64,000 bases of DNA. Source: Halarcobacter sp. (GTDB lineage: Bacteria > Campylobacterota > Campylobacteria > Campylobacterales > Arcobacteraceae). Below the pieces are notes generated by a model. The model was given only the letters and a program-made list of their open reading frames with translations. It made no database searches and was not told where the DNA came from. Shown here piece after piece: positions 26,746 through 36,091 of the stretch. Made by a program: the position numbers and the translations under genes. How positions within the stretch are numbered: position 1 is the stretch's first letter; each line of letters opens with the position of its first letter. The DNA lies in the NCBI GenBank assembly GCA_030145305.1, contig JAQYVX010000003.1, positions 62,001 to 126,000 of the forward strand, in the 5' to 3' direction.

Positions 26746-26770
26746 GAGGATTTTATAAACCAATTTTTTA

Positions 26771-27316
26771 TTATTTATTTATGAATTGTTTTTTGTAGTT
26801 TTTAATTAAACTTGTAAAGCCATTATATAAATTATGTTTTTCTATATTAGAAAAATTTATGTCAACTTTTTTGTAGTCTAATTCTTTTATACTATTATCT
26901 TTTTTATTAATTGTTACAACTTTCATTCCATACTCTTTGGCAAGAATTCCTAAAACTGAATCATCAGTAAAAGTCATAAAATCATTTTGGAATAAATTAT
27001 TTTCTATACCATTTTTTGAGAATTCTGAATACAAAGAGTTAAACTCTTTATTTGATGAGATAAAACTATTTTTTATTGTTTTGCTATTCAAAGGATTATA
27101 ATTTGTAGTTTTATAACCAATAATTACATCTTCAATATTGTAAAGTTCATTATAATTATTTCTTAATTTAACTTCAATTTGCTCTATTATTGGGAATACT
27201 GTACTTTTACCTGTATTTTTATCAATGATAGTAATCATTCTGCTACTTGTTGTACAAGCTGTAAATAAAAGTATTATACTAGTTATTGAGAAAAGATATT
27301 TAAAGTACTTGTTCAT
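26771..27316 (-). CDS. Predicted lipoprotein, unknown function
   Basis: 181 residues with a lipoprotein signal ending in FTACTTSS (cysteine 21). The body has no motif I recognise. AAAAGGCATCAA precedes ATG. It starts 27 bp after the stop of the FecR-domain gene and is likely cotranscribed with it. Confidence 0.65.
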   Translation of the reverse strand: MNKYFKYLFSITSIILLFTACTTSSRMITIIDKNTGKSTVFPIIEQIEVKLRNNYNELYNIEDVIIGYKTTNYNPLNSKTIKNSFISSNKEFNSLYSEFSKNGIENNLFQNDFMTFTDDSVLGILAKEYGMKVVTINKKDNSIKELDYKKVDINFSNIEKHNLYNGFTSLIKNYKKQFINK

Positions 27317-27343
27317 TTGATGCCTTTTACTATTTTATTAAAA

Positions 27344-28054
27344 TTAGTGCCCTGCTCCATTATCTCCTCCAGATTTTCCATCACCAGTAGTTTTCATTTC
27401 TGATACTGCATTTTTCAAAGTATTTTCTAGTAAAATAAGTTTTTTATTTTCTTCTGTTTGTTCTTTCCTATAAATATCAATAGCTAAACCATCATAAAGT
27501 ATGTTTATTATTTCATCATCTAATGTAAGAGGAATTTCTACTTTATCTAATGTTTTTGTATACTGCTTTTCTAAAAGTGTTATTTTCTTTTGTTTTGTTA
27601 ATACTTCTATTTCTCCTAAAGTACAAGCAACAATTTCTTGATTTGCAATAATTATTGTCCCTCTAATTCCAATATTAGCAGTTTTAGTTCGTAATTTAAA
27701 TTTTTCTGGATGAATCTTTCCAATTATTCCTGTTACAGATTTGAAAGTACCTTTTAGAAAATTAAAATTTGTTTTTGAATTTATTGTGTTATTTGAATCG
27801 TATATGTATTCTTCAATTATTAAAGTAGAGTTTTTACCAACGGTAATAATAGTATTATCATTAAATTTGATAATTATATTGGAGTTGTTTTTTGTATGAA
27901 TTGTGTCATTTTTTTCTATATTAAGTCCCAAAGAAGGTCTAATTATTTGACTCTCTCTTTGTATTTCTACACTTCCTTTAAAAGAAGATATTGTACCAAT
28001 TGCTGCAAATGCGATATTTGAGAATAAAAATACTATAAAAAGCAAATATTTCAT
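27344..28054 (-). CDS. FecR-domain periplasmic protein
   Basis: 236 residues with a Sec signal (MKYLLFIVFLFSNIAFA). The FecR fold is shown by IGTISSFKGSVEIQRES, ITVGKNSTLIIEEY and the later TANIGIRGTI. The C-terminus is a lysine/glycine-rich tail (TTGDGKSGGDNGAGH). There is no sigma factor or TonB receptor beside it, so it is not a classical FecR iron-signalling protein; stand-alone FecR-domain proteins are often secreted or surface-associated. It shares an operon with a lipoprotein gene. Confidence 0.8.
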   Translation of the reverse strand: MKYLLFIVFLFSNIAFAAIGTISSFKGSVEIQRESQIIRPSLGLNIEKNDTIHTKNNSNIIIKFNDNTIITVGKNSTLIIEEYIYDSNNTINSKTNFNFLKGTFKSVTGIIGKIHPEKFKLRTKTANIGIRGTIIIANQEIVACTLGEIEVLTKQKKITLLEKQYTKTLDKVEIPLTLDDEIINILYDGLAIDIYRKEQTEENKKLILLENTLKNAVSEMKTTGDGKSGGDNGAGH

Positions 28055-28139
28055 AAAGAATCCTTTATAGAATTACATTGTATATCTTTGCTTTTTATAT
28101 AAACTTAATAATAAATTTTAGAATTTATATAAAGTTTTA

Positions 28140-28466
28140 CTAATTTATTTCATCACTATAAACGCAAACATTAAAATCTTTTACAAGACCATTTTTATCT
28201 ACGCAATGTTTTTCAAAAAAATCTGTTATATAAGCTTTGTTACAATGTAATTCAAAAGCTTCTTTTGATGCCCAAATTTCATTAAATACAATTGGGAAAG
28301 ATTTTCCCCTTGCATTTTCATGACTAATATGTTTTGTTACTAGGTATTGAATACACCCATCTTCTCTTGAAGATTGTGGTTCAAGGGCTTGAAGTGTTTC
28401 TAATAATTCTTGTTCTTTGCCATCTTTTGCTTCAAATGAAGCTATACAATATACTTTTTTTGACAT
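28140..28466 (-). CDS. Putative quinol monooxygenase (ABM family)
   Basis: 108 residues with the antibiotic-biosynthesis-monooxygenase fold: YCIASFEAKDGKEQELLETL, SREDGCIQYLVT and FNEIWASKEAFELHCN. The conserved His in HCN and E/W residues are kept. Such proteins act as small cofactor-free oxygenases on quinols or as dimeric ligand binders. The ATG overlaps the proA stop (TAATG), so it is coupled to proA. Confidence 0.8.
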   Translation of the reverse strand: MSKKVYCIASFEAKDGKEQELLETLQALEPQSSREDGCIQYLVTKHISHENARGKSFPIVFNEIWASKEAFELHCNKAYITDFFEKHCVDKNGLVKDFNVCVYSDEIN

Positions 28467-29698
28467 TATCTTATTTGTCCATTTCCGTGAATTTTATATT
28501 TAAATGTTGTTAAATCATTTATTCCCATTGGTCCTCTTGAATGAAGTTTGTTAGTTGAAATCCCAACTTCCGCTCCTAATCCAAAAGCTCCGCCATCAGT
28601 AAATCTAGTACTAGCATTTGCGTATACACAAGCTGCATCCACTTGGTCTAAAAACTTATTTACAATAGAATAGTTCTCACTAATAATTGCTTCTGAGTGT
28701 CCTGAACCATATTTAGAAATATGTGCAATTGCGTCATCAACATTTTTTACTATTTTTATATTTAGAATATTTGCTAAATATTCAGTATCATAATCTTCAT
28801 GTGTTGCATGTTGTACATCAATAAATTTTCTAGTTTCATCACAACCTTTAACTAATGTACCATATCTTTCATAAGCTTCATGAAGTGGAAGCAAAATATA
28901 TCCTGCTACATCTTTATGAATAAGTAAGGTTTCCATAGCATTACAAACTCCTGGTCTTGATACTTTTGCATTAATTGCAATTTGTATTGCTTTTTCATGA
29001 TTTGCATCTTTATCTATGAAAACATGACAAATACCTTTATCATGTTTTACCACAGGAACTGTTGCATTTTGGCTTACATATTTAATTAAAGCAGAGCCAC
29101 CACGAGGAATTATTAAATCCACATACTTATCTTGCTTTATTAAATTTGCAACACCTTCTCTACTTGAATCAGGTAGCAATGAGATGGCTTGTTCAGGAAG
29201 TTTATTTCGTGAAAGAACATTTCTTAATATATTTGCAATAGCTTTATTAGAATGTTCTGCTTCTTTTCCACCTTTTAATACACAAACATTTCCACTTTTA
29301 AAACAAAGTGCTGCTGTGTCAGAGGTTACATTTGGTCTACTTTCATAGATGATTCCAATTACTCCAATAGGAATTGAAACTTTTTGAATATTTAGGCCAT
29401 TTTCAGTAACCCATCCATCTAAAGTTCTACCTACTGGTTCTTTTAAATTTGCAATTTCTTTTATTGCTTTGGCCATATCTTTTACTCTATCGCCTGTTAA
29501 TAGAAGTCTATCAAGAAGTGCTTCATCTAGGTTTCCTAGTCTGCCAACACTCATGTCTTTTTCATTATTGCTTACAATAAAATCACAATGCTCAATTAAG
29601 GCATCTGCCATTTCATTTAAAACTCTATTTTTAACTTCACCACTTAAAGTTGCTATTTCTCTACTGATTTTTTTTGATTGTTCTAAGAACTGTTGCAT
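28466..29698 (-). CDS. proA: Glutamate-5-semialdehyde dehydrogenase
   Basis: ProA reduces glutamyl-5-phosphate in proline synthesis. The catalytic cysteine is in SRPGVCNAMETLLIH; GVIGIIYESRPNVT and SSREGV are typical nucleotide and substrate regions. Start placed at MQQFLEQSKK (29698) because AGGATAAAC lies just upstream; eight earlier codons are not needed. The 410-residue length fits. Confidence 0.95.
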   Translation of the reverse strand: MQQFLEQSKKISREIATLSGEVKNRVLNEMADALIEHCDFIVSNNEKDMSVGRLGNLDEALLDRLLLTGDRVKDMAKAIKEIANLKEPVGRTLDGWVTENGLNIQKVSIPIGVIGIIYESRPNVTSDTAALCFKSGNVCVLKGGKEAEHSNKAIANILRNVLSRNKLPEQAISLLPDSSREGVANLIKQDKYVDLIIPRGGSALIKYVSQNATVPVVKHDKGICHVFIDKDANHEKAIQIAINAKVSRPGVCNAMETLLIHKDVAGYILLPLHEAYERYGTLVKGCDETRKFIDVQHATHEDYDTEYLANILNIKIVKNVDDAIAHISKYGSGHSEAIISENYSIVNKFLDQVDAACVYANASTRFTDGGAFGLGAEVGISTNKLHSRGPMGINDLTTFKYKIHGNGQIR

Positions 29699-29786
29699 GT
29701 TTATCCTAATGAATCTTTGCATTTTGCTAATTTTATCTAAAATTTTCTTTTTTTACTAGAAAGAGAGGAGGAAGAGTTTGTAGAGT

Positions 29787-29814
29787 TTAGGTAGTAGAAT
29801 TTTCTACTACCTAA
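29787..29814. terminator. Perfect 13-bp hairpin after trxA
   Basis: TTAGGTAGTAGAA (29787-29799) pairs fully with 29802-29814. It lies 10 bp past the trxA stop on the minus strand. No U-run follows, so it may end or stabilise the transcript. Confidence 0.55.
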
Positions 29815-29824
29815 GAAATATTTA

Positions 29825-30142
29825 TTATAATTGAGCGTTAATTTTGTCAGCTAATGCTTGTTTTGATTGTGCACCAATAACTTGATCAACTATTTCACCA
29901 TTTTTCATAAATAAAATTGTTGGAACTGATCTAACACCATATTTTACTGCTAAATCTTGTTGTTCATCTGTATTTACTTTACAAATGTTTGCTTTTCCAT
30001 CAAACTCACCTGCTAATTCATCAATTACTGGAGCTATCATTCTACAAGGACCACACCATGGTGCCCAGAAGTCTACTAAAGATACTCCTTCTTTTACTGT
30101 CGCTTCAAAATTTTCTGCTGTTAATTCTATATATCCTGCCAT
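29825..30142 (-). CDS. trxA: Thioredoxin
   Basis: A 105-residue thioredoxin with the redox pair in WCGPC (C30, C33) and the cis-proline in RSVPTILF. It reduces cytosolic disulfides and can feed the nrdAB-encoded ribonucleotide reductase in this window. Monocistronic, ATG after AAGGAAAAAAC. Confidence 0.96.
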   Translation of the reverse strand: MAGYIELTAENFEATVKEGVSLVDFWAPWCGPCRMIAPVIDELAGEFDGKANICKVNTDEQQDLAVKYGVRSVPTILFMKNGEIVDQVIGAQSKQALADKINAQL

Positions 30143-30208
30143 GTTTTTTCCTTATTAGTTTTTTATTGTTTGAAATATTATCTTAATAGCGAAATATTGT
30201 CAAGTATG

Positions 30209-30239
30209 TACTTAAAAGTTCTATAGGCACTTTTAGGTA
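30209..30239 (+). promoter_or_regulatory. Inverted-repeat operator upstream of HxlR gene
   Basis: TACTTAAAAGT (30209-30219) and ACTTTTAGGTA (30229-30239) are inverted 11-mers differing at one position, with 9 bp between. They lie between divergent trxA and the HxlR gene and overlap the expected promoter. HxlR proteins bind such repeats, often near their own gene. Confidence 0.5.
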
Positions 30240-30294
30240 GGTATAAATATATTTTAGATATTATTTTAAATAAAATTAAAAATTGGACATTAAT

Positions 30295-30651
30295 ATGGAT
30301 ACTAAAGAATATAATTGCTTTTTTCAATTAGCAACTGAAGTTATTGGTGGGAAGTGGAAAAGCATGGTTCTTTGGGCTTTAAAAAAAGATGTGAAAAGAA
30401 ATGGAGAGCTTAAAAGACTTATTCCTAAAATTAGCCAAAAAATGCTAACTCAACAATTAAGGGAGTTAGAAGAAGTTGGAATTGTAAAAAGAGTTGTTTA
30501 TCCTGTTATTCCTCCAAAAGTTGAATATAAGTTAACAAAAGATGGGCAGAAACTTATTCCTATTTTGGAACAACTTCATGATTGGGGAAAAGATTATGCT
30601 AAGAATAATGATATAAATATAATAAAAGATGCAAATTGTGTTATTGAATAA
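30295..30651 (+). CDS. HxlR-family transcriptional regulator
   Basis: 118-residue winged-helix protein: IGGKWKSMVLWAL (recognition of family), SQKMLTQQLRELEEVGIVKR and YPVIPPKVEYKLT. Start chosen at ATG 30295, with a weak GGA upstream; a TTG 12 bp earlier is the alternative. It has a single cysteine near its start and another at the end, so redox or electrophile sensing as in YodB or HypR is possible. It converges on the acuI-like gene, which a second HxlR gene flanks on the far side. Confidence 0.88.
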   Translation: MDTKEYNCFFQLATEVIGGKWKSMVLWALKKDVKRNGELKRLIPKISQKMLTQQLRELEEVGIVKRVVYPVIPPKVEYKLTKDGQKLIPILEQLHDWGKDYAKNNDINIIKDANCVIE

Positions 30652-30653
30652 AC

Positions 30654-30685
30654 TAAATATAGTATTTAATTAAATACTATATTTA
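30654..30685. terminator. Perfect 32-bp palindrome between convergent genes
   Basis: The 16-bp arm starting TAAATATAGTATTTAA at 30654 pairs completely with 30670-30685. It lies between an HxlR gene (plus) and the reductase gene (minus) and is followed by CTTTTT on the plus strand, so it probably terminates one or both. Confidence 0.55.
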
Positions 30686-30692
30686 AGTCTTT

Positions 30693-31670
30693 TTAGCTTA
30701 TTTTAACTAAGTATCTTCCTACAGCATTACCTTTTAATAAGTTTGTATAAGCTTCTTTTATTTCATCTAATGAGATTTCATTTGTAAGCTCTTTTAATGA
30801 ATCTATTTTAAATTCATCTGCTATTTTTTCCCAAGCAGCTTCTTTTTTCTCTTTTTTACACTCAACTGAATCAATTCCAATAAGTCTAACCCCTCTTAGA
30901 ATAAATGGAAATACGTTTGTTGGTAATTCATGTGAAGAAGTTAAACCACAACAAGTTGCAACACCATCATATTTTATAAGTTTTAAGGCTTCAGCTAAAA
31001 TATTCCCCCCAACAGTATCAATTACTCCATCATATTTTTCACTACCCATTGGTCTTTTATTCTCAATATCAAAGTCTTTTCTTAAAATAACTTCTTTTGC
31101 TCCAAGCTCATTTAAAAAAGGTATTTTCTCTTCTTTTCCTGATATGGCTGTTACTTCAAAACCTAATTTATTTAAAATTGAAACAGCTATACTTCCAACT
31201 CCACCTGTGGCTCCTGTTACTAAAACCGTACCTTTTGTTATACCATTATTAAGAAGTTCATTAACAGAAAGTGCAGCTGTTAGCCCTGCTGTTCCATAAG
31301 TCATAATCTCTTTATCACTTATATTGCTTGGCATTTTAACTACCCATGATGCTGGAACTTTTACAAATTCTGAATGTCCGCCATTTGTATTCATCCCTAA
31401 ATCATAACCTGTAACTAAAACTTTTTCCCCTACTTTGAATAAAGAACTATTAGTTTCTTCTACAACTCCCGCAACATCAATTCCTGTTACATGAGGGAAA
31501 ACTCTAGTTACTCCTGGATTTCCAACTGAACTTAGTGCATCTTTAAAGTTCAAAGAGGAATAACTTGTTTTTATTAATATCTCATCTTCTTCAATTTTTG
31601 GAATTTCTATATCTTGAATTCCTGATTCAAATTTTTTATCTTCTATTTTTTCAACTACGTATGCTTTCAT
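30693..31670 (-). CDS. Zinc-free MDR oxidoreductase, AcuI/YhdH type
   Basis: 325 residues of the medium-chain reductase family. The opening FKDALSSVGNPGVTRVFPHVTGIDVAG and nucleotide-binding GATGGVGSIAVSILNKLG, then TVGGNILAEAL and GLTSSHELPTNVFPFILRGV, match the acrylyl-CoA reductase / YhdH quinone reductase group using NADPH. It is flanked by two HxlR regulators, suggesting induction by reactive electrophiles such as quinones, enals or acrylyl compounds. ATG follows AAAAGGACTAAT. Confidence 0.88.
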   Translation of the reverse strand: MKAYVVEKIEDKKFESGIQDIEIPKIEEDEILIKTSYSSLNFKDALSSVGNPGVTRVFPHVTGIDVAGVVEETNSSLFKVGEKVLVTGYDLGMNTNGGHSEFVKVPASWVVKMPSNISDKEIMTYGTAGLTAALSVNELLNNGITKGTVLVTGATGGVGSIAVSILNKLGFEVTAISGKEEKIPFLNELGAKEVILRKDFDIENKRPMGSEKYDGVIDTVGGNILAEALKLIKYDGVATCCGLTSSHELPTNVFPFILRGVRLIGIDSVECKKEKKEAAWEKIADEFKIDSLKELTNEISLDEIKEAYTNLLKGNAVGRYLVKIS

Positions 31671-31738
31671 ATTAGTCCTTTTGATATTTTATTTGTTTAT
31701 ACTGAAATATTAGCTAAAATATATCAAAAGAACAAGAA

Positions 31739-31774
31739 CTATCATAAAAGATAGGTACTATCAAAAAGATACTA
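31739..31774 (+). promoter_or_regulatory. Tandem inverted repeats between reductase and HxlR genes
   Basis: CTATC-N6-GATAG (31739-31754) is followed at once by TACTATC-N5-GATACTA (31756-31774, one mismatch). They lie in the 127-bp divergent promoter region and fit a doubled regulator site for the adjacent HxlR protein. Confidence 0.5.
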
Positions 31775-31797
31775 TAAGAGAAATAGGGGTTTAGTTA

Positions 31798-32160
31798 ATG
31801 GAAATAGATAAAAAAGAGAAACAAGAAATCAATACAGAAGAAAAAGAAATTGTAAAATGTCCAGTAGAAACAGCAATTGATGTTTTAGCAGGAAAATGGA
31901 AAATATTAATTTTATGGTACTTAAGACGAGATACTCTAAGGTTTAATGAATTACAAAAACTTCTTCCTAGAACTACTCAAAAAATGTTAATACAAAAATT
32001 AAGAGAACTTGAAAAAGATGGTATTGTGCATAGGGAAGTTTATCCTATTGTTCCTCCAAAGGTAGAATATTCTTTGACAAGTTACGGTAAGACTTTAAAA
32101 CCAATTATTAAAGATCTTTATTTATGGGGTGAAATTCATAAAAAGAAAAATGATAAATAG
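31798..32160 (+). CDS. HxlR-family transcriptional regulator
   Basis: 120 residues: KCPVETAIDVLAGKWKILILWYL with the conserved early cysteine, TTQKMLIQKLRELEKDGIVHR and YPIVPPKVEYSLT. The cysteine after a charged lead (VKCPVE) is in the position used by redox-sensing members. It is divergent from the reductase gene, the typical arrangement for an HxlR regulator and its target. ATG lies after AGGGGTTTAGTTA. Confidence 0.9.
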   Translation: MEIDKKEKQEINTEEKEIVKCPVETAIDVLAGKWKILILWYLRRDTLRFNELQKLLPRTTQKMLIQKLRELEKDGIVHREVYPIVPPKVEYSLTSYGKTLKPIIKDLYLWGEIHKKKNDK

Positions 32161-32165
32161 TTCTT

Positions 32166-32861
32166 TTATTTGATTTTTTTATCTTTCATCAAAAAATATA
32201 CAATTGTACTAATTCCAGCACTTGAAAGTATCATAGTCATAATCATAATTTGGTATCGTACTGCTATTAAAGGGTCTATTCCTGATAATATTTGTCCTGT
32301 CATCATTCCAGGAAGTGCAACTAATCCAACTGCTAATAAAGCATTTATCTGAGGTATCATACAAGCTTTAAAAGCTATTTCTCTTGATTTCTCAAAGCTA
32401 ACATCTCGTTGTCTTTCTTTTTCAAATCTTTCAATTGCCAAAGATAAAGCATTCATCGTATTTGCAAAAATCATTCCTGCTAAAGGAATTACATATCTTG
32501 GTTCATAAATTGAATCTAAATCTAAAACAAATCCAACTATAAGAATAAGATTTACAAGCCCTGAGATTGTGATTGATATTAGTATTTGTTTATAATGTTT
32601 AAAGGATTTGTCAATTGTATTTCTAAGGCTTATCCATGAAGAAATAGCAATCATAAAGATAATAATAAAGATTCCTAGAAATATATTTTTTGTTTCAAAA
32701 ATAAGAACTAATAAGTATCCAATTGCAATTAATTGAACTAGCATTCTAATTGTAGATATAAGTATTTCAGTACTATTATTTGCCCACTTTTTATAATAAT
32801 ACCATACAAAAATAAGTGGAATAAGAGTTAAAGATAAGTTAAAAAATGAAATAAGTTGCAT
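32166..32861 (-). CDS. fetB: FetB-type permease (UPF0014)
   Basis: 231 residues with about six or seven helices; the UPF0014 hallmarks are FVWYYYKKWANNSTEILISTIRMLVQLIAIGYLL, PRYVIPLAGMIFANTMNALSLAIERF and the C-terminal LLAVGLVALPGMMTGQILSG. The family is the membrane part of an iron-export ABC transporter. The partner ATPase gene (fetA) is not adjacent. It starts 1 bp after the gpsA stop, so it is last in the surA-like, gatB, gpsA, fetB transcript. Confidence 0.88.
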   Translation of the reverse strand: MQLISFFNLSLTLIPLIFVWYYYKKWANNSTEILISTIRMLVQLIAIGYLLVLIFETKNIFLGIFIIIFMIAISSWISLRNTIDKSFKHYKQILISITISGLVNLILIVGFVLDLDSIYEPRYVIPLAGMIFANTMNALSLAIERFEKERQRDVSFEKSREIAFKACMIPQINALLAVGLVALPGMMTGQILSGIDPLIAVRYQIMIMTMILSSAGISTIVYFLMKDKKIK

Positions 32862-32862
32862 T

Positions 32863-33759
32863 TTAACTTTTTAGTAAATCTTTAAGGCTTTCTAAGGGAT
32901 TCTTTCCCTCTAAGATTTGTTTTACTTCATATGCAATTGGTGTATAGATTTCATACTTTGAAGAAAGCATATGTATAGCTTCTGCTGTTTTAACACCTTC
33001 TGCTACTTCTCCTAGTTCTTCTAAAATACTTTCTAGGGATTTTCCTTTAGCAAGTCCAAGTCCTACTCTATAGTTTCTACTTAGTGTACTACTTGCTGTT
33101 AAAAAAAGATCGCCTGCTCCACTAAGCCCTACAAAAGAAGATTTCTTAGCTCCAAAATGAATACCAAATCTTTGCATTTCCACAAGTCCTCTTGATATTA
33201 AAGAGGCTCTAGCATTATTTCCTAATTGTAAGCCCTCACAAATACCACTTGCAATAGCAAGTACATTTTTATATGCACCCGCAACTTCAGCACCTATTAC
33301 ATCTTTTGAGTAATATGTTTTTAAAAAGCTTGGGAAAAAAGGAGCAAAATTTTTATATAATTTTTTTGATTTTGAGTTTATTACAATAGCTGCTGGAAGT
33401 CCTTTTATTACTTCTGCTGCAAAAGAAGGTCCTGAAATAAAGCCTACATTTTTAGAAGGTACAAAGTTGTCATAAATTTCATTTAAAAATTCTCCTGTTG
33501 AAGCTTCAATTCCTTTTGAAGCTACAAGAATTTTTTGTCCTTTAAATACAAAGTTTTCTTTCATCCAAGCTCTAATTTGTTGGGCTGGAATTGCTATTAT
33601 TAAGTATTCACAATCCATTGCAGTATTTAAATCAACAAAATTTTTAATTTCTCTTTTTGTTCTAGAAGTAATTAGACACTCTTGTTTTCTAGAAAGAGCA
33701 AAATGAAGAGCTTCTCCCCATTTTCCTGCTCCAATAACTGCAATAGAATTTTTTTTCAT
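32863..33759 (-). CDS. gpsA: Glycerol-3-phosphate dehydrogenase [NAD(P)+]
   Basis: Makes sn-glycerol-3-phosphate for phospholipids. The 298-residue product has the N-terminal GAGKWGEAL dinucleotide fold, SGPSFAAEV, the catalytic lysine in AGAYKNVLAIA and GLSGAGDLFLT. ATG follows AAAGAGTATAG. It lies between gatB and fetB in one operon. Confidence 0.95.
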   Translation of the reverse strand: MKKNSIAVIGAGKWGEALHFALSRKQECLITSRTKREIKNFVDLNTAMDCEYLIIAIPAQQIRAWMKENFVFKGQKILVASKGIEASTGEFLNEIYDNFVPSKNVGFISGPSFAAEVIKGLPAAIVINSKSKKLYKNFAPFFPSFLKTYYSKDVIGAEVAGAYKNVLAIASGICEGLQLGNNARASLISRGLVEMQRFGIHFGAKKSSFVGLSGAGDLFLTASSTLSRNYRVGLGLAKGKSLESILEELGEVAEGVKTAEAIHMLSSKYEIYTPIAYEVKQILEGKNPLESLKDLLKS

Positions 33760-33769
33760 CTATACTCTT

Positions 33770-35197
33770 TTATGAAAGTTTTGCTTTTAAAAGTTCATTT
33801 ACTTTTTGTGGGTTTGCGCTACCTTTAGATGCTTTCATAGTTTGACCTACAAAAAATCCAAATAGCTTATCTTTTCCAGATTTATATTGTTCTACTTTAT
33901 CTTGATTTGCAGCTAAAATTCCATCAATTATTTCTAAAATAGCACCGTCATCAGATACTTGTTTTAAGCCAAGTTTTTCAATAACTGCATCAATTTCCAT
34001 ATCTGGTGTTTCCATTAAGAAATCAAGGACTTCTTTAGCAGCTTTTCCAGAAATTGTTCCATCTTCAATTGCTTTTACTATATTTGCTAATTTTTTAGCT
34101 TGAACAGGAGAGTTTGAAAGTGTTATACCTTCTTTAAATCTTCCTAATAATTCAACAGTAAGCCATGTTACAGCATTTTTACCGCTTATTCCTTCTTCTA
34201 TCATTTTCTCGAAAAATAAAGCCATCTCTAAAGATGAAGTAATTACAGAAGCATCGTATTCTTTGATTCCGAAATCTTTTACATATCTTTCTTTTTTCTC
34301 ATCTGGTAGTTCTGGTATTTGTGAATATTTTTCTAGCATTTCATCTGTAATTATTACAGGAAGTAAATCTGGGTCTGGAAAATATCTGTAATCAGCAGCA
34401 TCTTCTTTCCCTCTCATTGATCTAGTTTCACCACGTTCTGGATCAAATAGTCTTGTTTCTTGAACAATTTCAGTTGAATGAATACCATCTTCCCAAGCTT
34501 CAATGTGTCTATTTACTTCATAATGAATAGCTTTTTCAATGAACTTAAATGAGTTCATATTTTTGATTTCACATCTAGTATTTAAGTTCGTATCACCTTT
34601 TGGTCTAATAGATACATTTACATCACATCTAAATGAACCTTCTTGCATATTAGCGTCAGAAATTCCTAGGTATCTTACAATTGAATGAAGTTTTTTAAGA
34701 TATAAAATAGCTTCTTCTGCATTTCTCATATCAGGCTCTGAAACAATTTCAAGTAAAGGTGTTCCTGCTCTATTTAAATCTACTTGTGAACTAGATGCAG
34801 TATGAATACTTTTACCTGCATCATTTTCTAAATGGGCTCTTGTAACTCCAATTTTTTTACTACTTCCATCTGGAAAGTCTATAGTTAACTCTCCCAGTCC
34901 TACAACAGGTACTTCAAATTGAGAAATTTGGTATCCATTTGGTAAATCTGGATAAAAGTAGTTTTTTCTATTAAAGATAGATTTTTGGTTAATTTGTGAG
35001 TTTAATGCAGTTCCTAGCATAATTGCTTTATGAACCGCTTCTTTATTTAAAACTGGTAATGCCCCTGGTAATCCTAAACAAGTTGGACATACATTTGTAT
35101 TTGGTTCTTCACCAAAACTTGTTGCACATGAACAAAATAATTTAGAGTTTGTATTTAATTGGACATGTACTTCAAGACCTATAATAACTTCGAACAT
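33770..35197 (-). CDS. gatB: Aspartyl/glutamyl-tRNA amidotransferase subunit B
   Basis: 475 residues. GatB works with GatA and GatC to amidate mischarged Glu-tRNA-Gln or Asp-tRNA-Asn. Signature elements: [42 protein letters not shown] and a C-terminal YqeY-like tail ([20 protein letters not shown]). Zinc-ligand cysteines (CSC, CPTC) are present. ATG after AAAAGGAAATAG. Confidence 0.96.
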   Translation of the reverse strand: MFEVIIGLEVHVQLNTNSKLFCSCATSFGEEPNTNVCPTCLGLPGALPVLNKEAVHKAIMLGTALNSQINQKSIFNRKNYFYPDLPNGYQISQFEVPVVGLGELTIDFPDGSSKKIGVTRAHLENDAGKSIHTASSSQVDLNRAGTPLLEIVSEPDMRNAEEAILYLKKLHSIVRYLGISDANMQEGSFRCDVNVSIRPKGDTNLNTRCEIKNMNSFKFIEKAIHYEVNRHIEAWEDGIHSTEIVQETRLFDPERGETRSMRGKEDAADYRYFPDPDLLPVIITDEMLEKYSQIPELPDEKKERYVKDFGIKEYDASVITSSLEMALFFEKMIEEGISGKNAVTWLTVELLGRFKEGITLSNSPVQAKKLANIVKAIEDGTISGKAAKEVLDFLMETPDMEIDAVIEKLGLKQVSDDGAILEIIDGILAANQDKVEQYKSGKDKLFGFFVGQTMKASKGSANPQKVNELLKAKLS

Positions 35198-35216
35198 CTA
35201 TTTCCTTTTATCTTAA

Positions 35217-36071
35217 TTATCTTACTATTTTTATATCTGCAGATAACTTTAATTTTTCAAAATAATCTTTTAAATATTTCTTTTCTCTATCTTGCATTAC
35301 TATATTAAAAATTCTATCTCTTACTTCTTCAAAAGCAATAGTTTTTAGTTCATCTTTTTGTCTAATTAAAAGTGAAACAAATTGATTGTTTGAAGTAAAA
35401 ATTGGAGTAAATTGATTTACTTTTGTCTCATTAATAATATATCTTAATTGAGGGTTTAAATTTGATTGGTCTAAATCAACTGGAGATTTACTAATTCCAG
35501 GAATATTTGCCATTGGATTCGCAATAACTGCACTTAATTCACTTTTATTTTTTGAAGCATACTGTACTGCTTTAACATTTGAAGCCATTTTAAATTTATT
35601 AAGATTATTTTCATAATAGATTTTTAAATCTTCTTCATTTGCGATTTTTAAATTTCCACGAACAAGCGTATTTGTAAGTTTTTGTCTTAAAATCAAATTT
35701 CTGGTTTGTTCTTCATATTTATTATAATCAGTATATTTTTGTTTTATAATTGATTTAAATGTATACAAATCCATTCCATTTGAAGCAGCAATTTTTTCTA
35801 AATAGTTATTCACATCAAAGATATCTGCTGTTATATTATACTTACTTATTAATTGTGAGTATAAAGCTTCATCAACTAACTCTCCAACTGCTTTTTCTTT
35901 TGAAAGATTTCTTTCAACTTTTCTTTTTTCTATGTCGTAGAGTGTTATAGGCTCATCATTTACAACTAAAGCTATTGCATCAAGAGTGGCTGCATATGAG
36001 CTAGAAGTTAATAATAAGAATGTAAGTAATAATTTTGTTCCTGCAAGCAAGAGTGCATTTTGTTTCATCAT
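35217..36071 (-). CDS. Periplasmic SurA-like chaperone / peptidyl-prolyl isomerase
   Basis: A 284-residue exported protein. The start at 36071 follows AAGGATTAAA and gives a clean signal peptide (MMKQNALLLAGTKLLLTFLLLTSSSYAA); a longer in-frame version has no ribosome site. The SurA-like N-terminal helical domain (DAIALVVNDEPITLYDIEK) is followed by a parvulin-like region (KAVQYASKNKSEL to FEEVRDRIF). It resembles Campylobacter Cj1289-type chaperones for outer membrane proteins. First gene of the gatB-gpsA-fetB operon. Confidence 0.8.
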   Translation of the reverse strand: MMKQNALLLAGTKLLLTFLLLTSSSYAATLDAIALVVNDEPITLYDIEKRKVERNLSKEKAVGELVDEALYSQLISKYNITADIFDVNNYLEKIAASNGMDLYTFKSIIKQKYTDYNKYEEQTRNLILRQKLTNTLVRGNLKIANEEDLKIYYENNLNKFKMASNVKAVQYASKNKSELSAVIANPMANIPGISKSPVDLDQSNLNPQLRYIINETKVNQFTPIFTSNNQFVSLLIRQKDELKTIAFEEVRDRIFNIVMQDREKKYLKDYFEKLKLSADIKIVR

Positions 36072-36091
36072 TTTAATCCTTTTTCTAAAGA

